From Pseudomonadota bacterium (GTDB lineage Bacteria; Pseudomonadota; Gammaproteobacteria; JAKAQQ01), in NCBI GenBank assembly GCA_021798795.1, contig JAJZBR010000011.1, forward strand, positions 1 to 38,074: DNA of 38,074 nucleotides, given 5' to 3'. The position numbers were made by a program, and so were the translations under genes. The notes below the pieces were generated by a model. It saw only the letters and a program-made list of their open reading frames with translations, had not been told where the DNA came from and ran no database searches. Of this stretch, positions 6,969 through 14,341 are shown piece by piece (position 1 is the first letter of the stretch; each line of letters opens with the position of its first letter).

Positions 6969-7280
6969 TCAGTGTAGGCGCTCTGCCGGGTCATCGACTT
7001 GCGCGAGTTGCTCGTTCAAAAGGTGGATGCGTTCGAGCCACTGTTCGGACAACGGATTGGCCTGGCGCTTGAGGGCTAAAAGCTGGTGGGCGAGATTCAA
7101 GGCTGCCATGACAGCGATCCGGTCGAGACCAATCAGCTTCCCCTCGGAGCGGATTTCCTGCATCCGGTCGTGCAGAAGGGCTGCCGCCTCAAGGAGTGCC
7201 AGACGTTCGGATTCCGGGCAGCTGACTTGGAATTCGCGATCCAGGATCCGGATCGTGACGGACTTGATTTCTTCGGTCAT
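6969..7280 (-). CDS. zapA: cell division protein ZapA
   Basis: ZapA is a small cytoplasmic protein that bundles FtsZ protofilaments at midcell. The 103-residue product has the family's N-terminal beta domain (VTIRILDREFQVSCPESE), then AALLHDRMQEIR, the conserved GLDRIAVMAALNLAHQLLAL helix and a C-terminal coiled coil. Its ATG overlaps the stop of the upstream ZapB-like gene by 4 nt (ATGA), so the two are translationally coupled. The pair shares the promoter at 7514-7542. Confidence 0.95.
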   Translation of the reverse strand: MTEEIKSVTIRILDREFQVSCPESERLALLEAAALLHDRMQEIRSEGKLIGLDRIAVMAALNLAHQLLALKRQANPLSEQWLERIHLLNEQLAQVDDPAERLH

Positions 7281-7489
7281 CGTTCGGTTTCGAGGATCTT
7301 CAGGCGATGGATCATGGATTCGACCCGGGAGCGCACCGCATCGCGGGTATGGAGCAAAACGGCCCGTTCGTTTGCGAGCTCACCCATTTTGGTGCGCAAC
7401 GACTGGTTCTCCTGGCGGAGCCTTGTGGTCTCAATCAGGATGAGTCGCAGGCGTTTTTCAAGGGACTCAAGTTCTTCTTGCCAGTTCAT
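7277..7489 (-). CDS. ZapB-like coiled-coil protein (TIGR02449-type, 70 aa)
   Basis: The product starts at MNWQEELESLEKRLR and is one continuous coiled coil of about 70 residues with heptad leucines (LILIETTRLRQENQSLR..LANERAVLL). This is the small protein commonly encoded immediately before zapA in Gammaproteobacteria (family TIGR02449), structurally like the division factor ZapB. ATG 7489 is chosen because GGAGA lies about 9 nt upstream; the frame stays open to 7723, but that part crosses the promoter and is not coding. A role in Z-ring organisation with ZapA is inferred from position and fold. Confidence 0.85.
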   Translation of the reverse strand: MNWQEELESLEKRLRLILIETTRLRQENQSLRTKMGELANERAVLLHTRDAVRSRVESMIHRLKILETER

Positions 7490-7513
7490 CGAAGGGTCTC
7501 CAGGCAACGTCCA

Positions 7514-7542
7514 ACTATACGAACGAATGGAATCCGGGTCAA
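7514..7542 (-). promoter_or_regulatory. sigma-70 promoter of the zapB-like/zapA operon
   Basis: Minus-strand TTGACC (7542-7537), a 17-nt spacer and TATAGT (7519-7514). This is a near-consensus promoter with the start expected near 7507, about 18 nt before the ATG at 7489. It probably also feeds the candidate 6S RNA, fau and the EVE gene. Confidence 0.7.
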
Positions 7543-7629
7543 ATCGCCCGTTTACCACCCGGGGCGGAAACCTGTCGAGTGTTAGAATCGGGCCCGATAC
7601 CGGCCAGTCGGGTGGAGTGGACGATTGGA

Positions 7630-7929
7630 TTTTGCGTGATTCCCCCTGCCACCCGGGATCGAGCCGCCGTGTGGGTCCAAGGCGGTGCCTCCTGCGAATG
7701 ATTATCCAGGTTTCTTCCGGCATTCACCGGGTTGGATTCCGTCCTGCCGCTATCGGCAGGCGGCCACGCAATCGTTTTTGATTTCACGGAGATCAGGCGC
7801 GCGGCGACGCCGGATGACCCCGCAGAAGATCATGAAGTGTCCTATATTGAACTGGCCGGGTACCTTCGGGTGGCCGTTCAGTTCCTATATGATGAACGGC
7901 AAGCCATCTCATCCGATCGGGAGCGATAG
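7630..7929 (+). pseudogene. decayed UPF0149 (YgfB-like) remnant upstream of pepP
   Basis: Between the zapB-like gene and pepP, where ygfB stands in enterics and many other Gammaproteobacteria, one forward frame reads like the C-terminal half of UPF0149 proteins. The segment LSRFLPAFTGL matches the W..FLLGLG region. FDFTEIRRAATPDDPAED matches the DLR.IA plus acidic linker, and YIELAGYLRVAVQFLYDE matches EIIEYVRVAALLCHD of E. coli YgfB. An in-frame TGA at 7699-7701 stands where the family has its conserved Trp (TGG). The N-terminal half with the HGL.CG motif is missing, since only 440 nt separate the neighbours. The frame ends with TAG at 7927-7929, one base before the pepP ATG. It reads as a dying gene rather than a functional one. 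Confidence 0.5.
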
Positions 7930-7930
7930 C

Positions 7931-9244
7931 ATGAATCATCAGGAATGGGTACGACGAAGACGCGCGCTGACCCGGGAGATGGGGCCGGGTACGCTGGCCA
8001 TCCTGCCGGGCGCACATGAAAAGATCCGCAATCGCGATGTCGCCTACCGGTTCCGCCAGAACAGCGATTTCCTCTATCTCACGGGATTTTCCGAGCCCGA
8101 TGCCGTAATGGTCCTGGTCCCGGGTCGGCCGGAGGGGGAGTATCTCCTTTTTGTGAGACCACGGGACCGTTTGCGGGAAACCTGGACGGGGCGACGTCTC
8201 GGGCCGGAGGGGGCCATCCGCGAGCTTGGTGCCGATCAGGCGTTCCCGATCGGGGAGATCGGGCAGATCCTGCCGGGGCTGCTTGAGGGGGCACAACGCA
8301 TTTATTACACCATGGGGCAAAACGCGGAGTTCGATCTTGAGATCATGGGGTGGATCAACCGGTTGCGTGAGCGCTCCCGTCAGGGCGTGGTTCCACCGGA
8401 GACTTTCGTGTCGCTCGACCCGCTGATTCATGAGATGCGCTTGTTCAAGTCAGCCGCAGAAGTGACCGAGATGCGCAAGGCCGCCCGGATCAGTATGGCT
8501 GCTCACCGGCGCGTCATGGCCCGGATCGCCCCGGGGCTTCATGAATACGATGTCGAGGCCGAAGTTCTCCATACGTTCGCGAGCGGGGGGCTTGAGGCGG
8601 CTTATGGAACCATCGCCGGGAGCGGAGCCAACGCCTGTGTGCTCCACTATGTCGACAACCGAGACCTGCTCTGCGCCGGCGATCTCCTGCTTCTCGATGC
8701 GGGATGCGAATCGGAAGGCTATGCCTCCGACATCACCCGAACCCTTCCCGTGACCGGCACCTTCACCCCCGAGCAACGGGCGATCTATGATCTCGTTCTC
8801 GCGGCACAGGAAGCCGCTATCGCGGTCTGCCGGGTGGGTCACCACTGGAACGAACCGCATGAGACCACCGTCCGGGTGATCACCCAGGGGCTGATCCGCC
8901 TGGGACTTCTCAAGGGCCCGCTCCGGGAACTCATTCGAGATCGGGCGTATGAGGTCTTCTACATGCATCGGGCGGGGCACTGGCTCGGACTCGACGTCCA
9001 CGATGTCGGGAGCTACAAGGTAGATGGTGCCTGGCGCGAGCTCGAACCCGGCATGGTGCTCACGGTGGAGCCGGGTATTTATATTCGTCCAGGTTTGCGC
9101 GGGGTGCCCAAGCGTTTCCAGGGGATCGGTGTCCGGATCGAAGATGATGTCCGGGTCACCCGGAAAGATCCGGATGTCCTCACGGCGGGACTCGTCAAAA
9201 CCGCTTCCGCGATCGAATCCGTGATGCAAAACCGGGGGCATTGA
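7931..9244 (+). CDS. pepP: Xaa-Pro aminopeptidase P
   Basis: This metallopeptidase (pita-bread fold, M24B) removes N-terminal residues preceding proline. The start at ATG 7931 gives the family N-terminus (MNHQEWVRRRRAL) with GGGAG 7-8 nt upstream, and 437 residues as in E. coli. The dinuclear Mn site is complete: Asp256 and Asp267 in LLDAGCESEGYASD, the His of HRAGHWLGLDVHDVG, and Glu in LTVEPGIYI and VRIEDDV. The N-terminal creatinase-like domain carries FLYLTGFSEPDAV. It heads a run of overlapping genes: its stop shares one base with the ubiH ATG. The pepP-ubiH-ubiI order is a gammaproteobacterial hallmark. Confidence 0.96.
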   Translation: MNHQEWVRRRRALTREMGPGTLAILPGAHEKIRNRDVAYRFRQNSDFLYLTGFSEPDAVMVLVPGRPEGEYLLFVRPRDRLRETWTGRRLGPEGAIRELGADQAFPIGEIGQILPGLLEGAQRIYYTMGQNAEFDLEIMGWINRLRERSRQGVVPPETFVSLDPLIHEMRLFKSAAEVTEMRKAARISMAAHRRVMARIAPGLHEYDVEAEVLHTFASGGLEAAYGTIAGSGANACVLHYVDNRDLLCAGDLLLLDAGCESEGYASDITRTLPVTGTFTPEQRAIYDLVLAAQEAAIAVCRVGHHWNEPHETTVRVITQGLIRLGLLKGPLRELIRDRAYEVFYMHRAGHWLGLDVHDVGSYKVDGAWRELEPGMVLTVEPGIYIRPGLRGVPKRFQGIGVRIEDDVRVTRKDPDVLTAGLVKTASAIESVMQNRGH

Positions 9245-10446
9245 TGCCTCCTCGCGCTGGATCCCGCATGGAGGATTGCGAGATTGCTGTCTCGGGAGCC
9301 GGATCGGTCGGCGCGGCGCTGGCGCTCGGGCTCGCGCGTCTCGGTCTCGGCGTGACGCTCATCGAGTCACGCAGCAGAGGGGTGTCCGGCAAGGATCGCC
9401 GGCGTTTTGTCCTGTCGGAACTGTCCGCCCAGTGGCTCGGTCAGATCGGAGTCTGGAATGAGATGCAAGGGTCGCTAAAGCCCATCCATTCGATCCGGGT
9501 GGACGAGCCGGGCACCCGCCCCGTCCACTTCGAGGCGCGGGAGATCGGTTTGCCGACCCTGGGCTATGCCGTGGATGCCGCCCAGCTTGCCCGGGCTTTC
9601 GAGCGTGCGATACGGAGTGAGCCCGGTATACGGCTTCTTGAGGGTGCGAGGATTCGCCGGATGGGGCCCGGGGAACCCCGGGGCTCGATGGAGATCGAAT
9701 CCGGTTCTGGAACCACAGCGATCCCCGCCCCCCGTCTTCTCGTTGTCGCCGAAGGGCAGGTCTCCTCTTTTCTCGATGAGCAAGGTTTCAATATCCGGAC
9801 ACGCGATTCCGGGCAATCCGCACTGGTCATCCGTCTACAGGGCCTGACCGGCGTGACCCAAGACCGGGTCTCGGAACGCCTCGGGCCGGAGGGTCTCCTC
9901 GCGCTCTTGCCCGAATCGGCCTCGGAGGCGACACTCACCTGGACCTTGAGAAGGGATCGGGCGGAAACTTTTCTTGCGAATCCACCCGCCGAGCAGTGCC
10001 TGACCCTCTCTCGCCTGCTCGATTTGCCCGCCGAAGGCCTGGGCCTGATTGAGGCTCCCACCCGGTTCGATCTCATCCGGCGTCACATCGATCCGCCCTA
10101 CCGAGAGGGCATTCTTGTCATTGGTCAGGCCGCCCACAGCGTCGCTCCCTTTGCCGCGCAAGGCATGAATCTGGCCTGGCGGGATGCCCGGATACTCGTG
10201 ACCCGGCTTTCTGAGGCCAGGCAGGCGGGGTGTGATTTTGGTTCCGCCGAATGGCTCAAAGGCTATTGGCAGGAACGGCGCTCTGACCATCGGCGCGTCG
10301 GACAACTGACCGAAAGCTTGCCGCGATTGTTTGAGTCGCGCAGTCCGTTCGTGCGTCGCGCCAGACGTTCCGGCTGGCAGGTCGTTCGCACGGTGCCGTT
10401 ATTGCGGCGCGCGATCCTGCGTTTTGGGCTCGGATGGAACCCTTGA
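9244..10446 (+). CDS. ubiH: UbiH-type FAD-dependent hydroxylase of ubiquinone synthesis
   Basis: A class A flavoprotein monooxygenase of 400 residues. The N-terminal dinucleotide fold is IAVSGAGSVGAALALGLARLG with a terminal acidic residue in LIESRSR. A central substrate-binding sheet follows, then the second FAD motif. That motif normally reads G(D/N)AAH..HP..GQG.N, but here it reads GQAAHSVAPFAAQGMN, a clear deviation. By position between pepP and ubiI it should hydroxylate the ubiquinone precursor ring (C4 step in E. coli). ATG 9244 is used; ATG 9270 is an alternative closer to the fold. Confidence 0.85.
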   Translation: MPPRAGSRMEDCEIAVSGAGSVGAALALGLARLGLGVTLIESRSRGVSGKDRRRFVLSELSAQWLGQIGVWNEMQGSLKPIHSIRVDEPGTRPVHFEAREIGLPTLGYAVDAAQLARAFERAIRSEPGIRLLEGARIRRMGPGEPRGSMEIESGSGTTAIPAPRLLVVAEGQVSSFLDEQGFNIRTRDSGQSALVIRLQGLTGVTQDRVSERLGPEGLLALLPESASEATLTWTLRRDRAETFLANPPAEQCLTLSRLLDLPAEGLGLIEAPTRFDLIRRHIDPPYREGILVIGQAAHSVAPFAAQGMNLAWRDARILVTRLSEARQAGCDFGSAEWLKGYWQERRSDHRRVGQLTESLPRLFESRSPFVRRARRSGWQVVRTVPLLRRAILRFGLGWNP

Positions 10447-11642
10447 TCCCCCCCGGGCAGACGCCCGCCGGATGCGCTCCCGTGGCGATCGCCGGGGGCG
10501 GCCCCGTCGCGATGCTGCTTGCGTGTCTTTTGGTCCAATCGGGCCGCAAGGCGGCGCTATTGGATGCGGCACCACAAAGAACATCAGGCGCCTCGGATCC
10601 GAGGCTCTATGCGCTCTCACCGCTCAGCCTGGGTCTTCTTGAGAGTCAGGGCCTCTATTCAGCGCTCGGCCCGACCCAATGCCGGACCTTCTCCGATCTC
10701 GAGATCTGGGTGCACCGGGAGACGACACGCGTGCGTTTCGCCGCCCAAGACATCGGCGGCTTCCTGCTCGGGGGCATGGTCTTTGCGCGCGATCTCAATC
10801 GGGTTCTCGCGGCGCGGGTGGACGAACTCAAGATTCCAACCTACGCCATCGATCCACTCTCCATCAAACTCGAGGCCACCGGGTGGGTGATCGGGACGGG
10901 GGATTCAGCATGGCGGGCACCGCTACTCGTCGTGGCGGAGGGCAGCCATTCAAGCTTGCGCGAACAGTTCAGGATCCCCCTCGATACCCTGGATTACGGG
11001 GAAGATGCCCTGACCTTCGGATTCACGAGCGCGCGCAATCTCGGATCGACGCCGAGGCAGGTGTTCACGCCCTGGGGTCCCTTGGCGTTGCTGCCGGCTC
11101 CGGATGGGACCGTCTCGGGCGTCTGGTCGATGCCTGCCCAACGGGCGCGATCATGGCTCGCCCGCCCGGGGTCCTCATTCGAAGCCCTTCTTCTCGAGGG
11201 GACCGAGGGAATCGGCGGTGGCGTCACGCTGCTTGCACCTCCCCGCTCGTTCCCGCTGCGCCGACAGCACGTGCGTGCCTATGTCGGCGACCGGCTGGCC
11301 CTGGCTGGAGATGCCGCACATGTGATCCATCCCTTTGCAGGACAGGGACTCAATCTGGGTTTGCTGGATGCAAAGGCGCTCTCGGGTTGTCTCGTCGGGT
11401 GTGATGACTGGAGTCGAGCTGGGCTTCAGATCGCACTCAAACGTTATGAGCGCCGTCGGATGCGGGAAAATCAGAGATTTCTTCTCGCGTTGGAAGGTGT
11501 GCGGATGTTCTTTCGGAGCCCGGATCTCCTGGGCATACGGAGTGGGTTACTGGGCCTTCTGGCAGAGAACGCAACGCTGCGCCGCCCCTGGGTCCGCCGT
11601 GCCGTTGGCCGGGCGGCGGACTACCCGCAGCCTGCATCATGA
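10434..11642 (+). CDS. ubiI: second UbiH/UbiF/VisC-family FAD hydroxylase (UbiI-like)
   Basis: This 402-residue flavoprotein monooxygenase is a paralogue of the preceding gene. It has the FAD fold VAIAGGGPVAMLLACLL and the intact second motif LAGDAAHVIHPFAGQGLNLG. The early block RLYALSPLSLGLLESQGL and FSDLEIWV match UbiI/VisC proteins. In E. coli UbiI hydroxylates C5 of the ubiquinone precursor. The symbol is given on gene order plus these motifs, and a UbiF-like position specificity cannot be excluded. It overlaps ubiH by 13 nt, and its stop overlaps the next ATG by 4 nt. Confidence 0.8.
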   Translation: MEPLIPPGQTPAGCAPVAIAGGGPVAMLLACLLVQSGRKAALLDAAPQRTSGASDPRLYALSPLSLGLLESQGLYSALGPTQCRTFSDLEIWVHRETTRVRFAAQDIGGFLLGGMVFARDLNRVLAARVDELKIPTYAIDPLSIKLEATGWVIGTGDSAWRAPLLVVAEGSHSSLREQFRIPLDTLDYGEDALTFGFTSARNLGSTPRQVFTPWGPLALLPAPDGTVSGVWSMPAQRARSWLARPGSSFEALLLEGTEGIGGGVTLLAPPRSFPLRRQHVRAYVGDRLALAGDAAHVIHPFAGQGLNLGLLDAKALSGCLVGCDDWSRAGLQIALKRYERRRMRENQRFLLALEGVRMFFRSPDLLGIRSGLLGLLAENATLRRPWVRRAVGRAADYPQPAS

Positions 11643-14341
11643 AGGGGACCGAGCGCCTGCAACAACCGGTACCCGCCGCTCTGCGGACGGGTATCTGGCT
11701 GGTTCCGACACAGAGGCTGAGACGTGTGCTCCTCGCGGACGAATGGGCGACCCAGTGCCGTGCCGGATGCCGGGTCGCTGAAATGCCCAGGATCGAGCTC
11801 CCGGAAAACTTTGCCGCCTCGCTCTGGGAGCGGCACGATCACCCCCGGCCCTGTCTTCCCCCAGCCGGCGATCGCCTGTTCTGGATGGATGCCGCATCCG
11901 ACCTCGATGAGGCAATCGATCCCGCACGCGCATGGAGCTTGGCGAATCTGGCTGCGGAGGCTTTTGCCCTTGAATGTGACTGGGAGATCGCCGATGGCGA
12001 TTGGGGGTCGGAAGTGTCCGAGGATGTCGGACAGTATGCGAGGTTGCGGAAGCGTTTTCTGGAGCGTCTCCAGGCGGCCGGCTTTGAATCCCGACAATCC
12101 CTGCTCCGTAACCTGGTCTTCGAGATCGAATCCGGATCCATCGACCTCGGGGCGGGTGGCCCCCTCACCTTCCAGGGGTTTGACGAGCGGACTCCGCTTG
12201 AACTGCACTTGGCGGCCGCCTGGCAATCGCGCGGATGGGTGAGTCGCGAGATTCCGATGGCGATCCGTAGCCTCGAGCGTGCCAGTGTGTGGGCATTCCC
12301 GGACCGCGAGACCGAACTCTATGCAGCCGCGCATTTCGCCCGGAGGAGCCTCCTCGAAAACCCCGATCAGCATATCGGTGTGATCGTGCTCGGACTCGAG
12401 CGGTTGCGATCCAAGGTGCGTGCCATCTTCGATGACGTGCTGGCTCCGCCTAGGCTCATCACCCAGGGCGGAATCGACGAGCGGCCTTACAATCTGAGCC
12501 TGGGCGAGGCGCTTGGGGCCTATCCTTTGGTCGGTTCCGCCCTCGACATCCTGGATCGGGCAGAAGCCACTCGCGCCCCCATGGTTTTGAGCCGTCTTTT
12601 GAGAAGCCCCTACTGGGGCGATCCCACGCGTGATGGTCCAAGCCGGTTTGCATATGATTGCGCCTGGCGCGAACGCGGACGCAATGCGGATGCCGGATGG
12701 GATCTGCCCGGTCCATCCAGAGTCTGTCCGGAAGCGTTCCGGCGCGCCTTTGATCAATCCGGCGTGCGGCTGGCCGCATCCGGGATCGATCGAGCCCAGC
12801 CGCTGTCCCACTGGCTTCGTCTCTGGTCCGGGCTGTTAACTGATTTCGGCTGGCCCGGAGCCCGTCCGCTGAACTCGGCCGACTATCAGTCACAGCTCGC
12901 CTGGAACGAGACGCTTGAGGAGATCGCAGGGCTGGCCGCGCTGCCCCGCATCTGGCGTTTTTCCGATTTTCGTCTCCTCGTGCGCAAAGTCTTTGGCGAG
13001 CGGCTGTTCCAGCCCGAGACACCCGCCGCGCCGATTGAAGTGATGGGTCCGCTTGAAACGGCGGGACTCGCCTTCGACCGCATCTGGGTCGTTGGAGCGG
13101 AAGCCCACGCGTGGCCACCTGAACCCCACCCGCACCCCTTCCTGCCTTTCGCGCTTCAGCGGCAGCGCGGGTTGCCGCATGCGAGCAGCATGAGGGAATA
13201 CCAGTTCAATGAACGGCTTCTGACCCGCTGGCGGACGACGAGCACGGAAATCGTCGTGAGCTTCACGCGTCGTGAAGATGACCGGGATCTCGATCCGTCG
13301 CCGCTCCTCGCGGAGTGGTCCGCTCCGGAAGCGGGCCCACTCGGCCTGCACGGGTTTCGCCACGCGGCTCGGATGCAGGATTCCCCGCTCGAAACGGTTG
13401 CCTTTACCGAAGCGGTCGCAATGGAGGCCACGGATATACGGGGGGGCATCCGTTTTCTTGGAGACCAGGCCGCCTGCCCGTTCCAGGCCTTTGCCGGACA
13501 CCGCCTGCGGGCAGAAACCCTGCCCGCCTGGCGCCTGCCATTTGATCCGAGCATGCGTGGCCGCCTCTTGCATGCCATGCTCGATTGGATCGGGAAGAAC
13601 GTGCGCGTGCACCCGGGGCAGGAGTGGGATTGGGCCCGGATCCAGGTCGCGATCAAAGATGCGGTTGATGCCACGCTCGCGCAAGAGCCAGCTTATGGAC
13701 CACTTGCTCGGGCGCTCAGGCAGGCGCTTCGCCCCAGTTTTATCGACCGGCTTGAAACCTGGTTCAGGGAGCAGGAAATCCCGCACGAGGCCGCCTTCGA
13801 GATCCTGACCGAGCAGACGGCCTCCCTCACGCTCTCGGGGCTCCGATTCGACTGCCGCGCAGATCGTATCGAACGGCTTGCGGATGGAGCGCTCGTCATC
13901 GTGGATTACAAAACAGGCGTGTCCCCGAACCCGCAGGAATGGATGGGGGGGCGTCCCCTCGAGCCCCAGCTCCCGGTTTATGCACTCGCCTGGCCCGATG
14001 CGCGTGCGCTTCTCATAGCCTGTCTCAAACCCGGCCGGATGGGTTATACGGGTCTCGCCGAATGCCCCGAGATCCTGCCTCATCTGGGACGCATCGAACC
14101 CATTCCCGACTGGCCGGGTCAGCAGCAGGCCTGGCGTCGCGCGCTCGAGCAACTGGCGCGGGAGATTCAATCCGGCCGCAACGATCTCGACCCGCATGGG
14201 AGAGCGGGTCTCCCGTGTGATCGATGCGCATTTCCCACGCTTTGCCGCCTCCATGAAACCCGTATCGCCGAGGATCCTGAGCCGGTTCAGGCCGGGTACG
14301 ATCCGGGCTCTCGTGATGAATCCGAAAACCCGGGCGCCTGA
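11639..14341 (+). CDS. AddB-like PD-(D/E)XK nuclease with Fe-S cysteines (TIGR03623-type probable DNA repair protein)
   Basis: The 900-residue protein has the length and layout of the proteobacterial family related to AddB (TIGR03623). It has an N-terminal inactivated helicase-like part without a usable Walker A (IWLVPTQRLRRVLL at residue 20) and a middle segment VMGPLETAGLAFDRIWVVGAE, as in RecC/AddB-type proteins. A C-terminal RecB-type nuclease carries VIVDYKTG (Asp756, Lys758). Four cysteines frame the nuclease, Cys613 in CPFQAF and Cys860, Cys863, Cys869. Their C-x2-C-x5-C spacing is that of the [4Fe-4S] site of AddB and Cas4-like nucleases. With the next gene it should form a heterodimer that resects double-strand breaks. 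Coupling is tight: ATGA overlap with ubiI and 26 nt overlap with the helicase. Confidence 0.85.
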   Translation: MKGTERLQQPVPAALRTGIWLVPTQRLRRVLLADEWATQCRAGCRVAEMPRIELPENFAASLWERHDHPRPCLPPAGDRLFWMDAASDLDEAIDPARAWSLANLAAEAFALECDWEIADGDWGSEVSEDVGQYARLRKRFLERLQAAGFESRQSLLRNLVFEIESGSIDLGAGGPLTFQGFDERTPLELHLAAAWQSRGWVSREIPMAIRSLERASVWAFPDRETELYAAAHFARRSLLENPDQHIGVIVLGLERLRSKVRAIFDDVLAPPRLITQGGIDERPYNLSLGEALGAYPLVGSALDILDRAEATRAPMVLSRLLRSPYWGDPTRDGPSRFAYDCAWRERGRNADAGWDLPGPSRVCPEAFRRAFDQSGVRLAASGIDRAQPLSHWLRLWSGLLTDFGWPGARPLNSADYQSQLAWNETLEEIAGLAALPRIWRFSDFRLLVRKVFGERLFQPETPAAPIEVMGPLETAGLAFDRIWVVGAEAHAWPPEPHPHPFLPFALQRQRGLPHASSMREYQFNERLLTRWRTTSTEIVVSFTRREDDRDLDPSPLLAEWSAPEAGPLGLHGFRHAARMQDSPLETVAFTEAVAMEATDIRGGIRFLGDQAACPFQAFAGHRLRAETLPAWRLPFDPSMRGRLLHAMLDWIGKNVRVHPGQEWDWARIQVAIKDAVDATLAQEPAYGPLARALRQALRPSFIDRLETWFREQEIPHEAAFEILTEQTASLTLSGLRFDCRADRIERLADGALVIVDYKTGVSPNPQEWMGGRPLEPQLPVYALAWPDARALLIACLKPGRMGYTGLAECPEILPHLGRIEPIPDWPGQQQAWRRALEQLAREIQSGRNDLDPHGRAGLPCDRCAFPTLCRLHETRIAEDPEPVQAGYDPGSRDESENPGA

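Noticed and set aside
12890-14254. A 454-codon minus-strand open frame opposite the AddB-like gene.
   Set aside because: It is a GC-rich antisense shadow: low-complexity translation with no motifs, fully inside a gene with clear nuclease and cysteine motifs.
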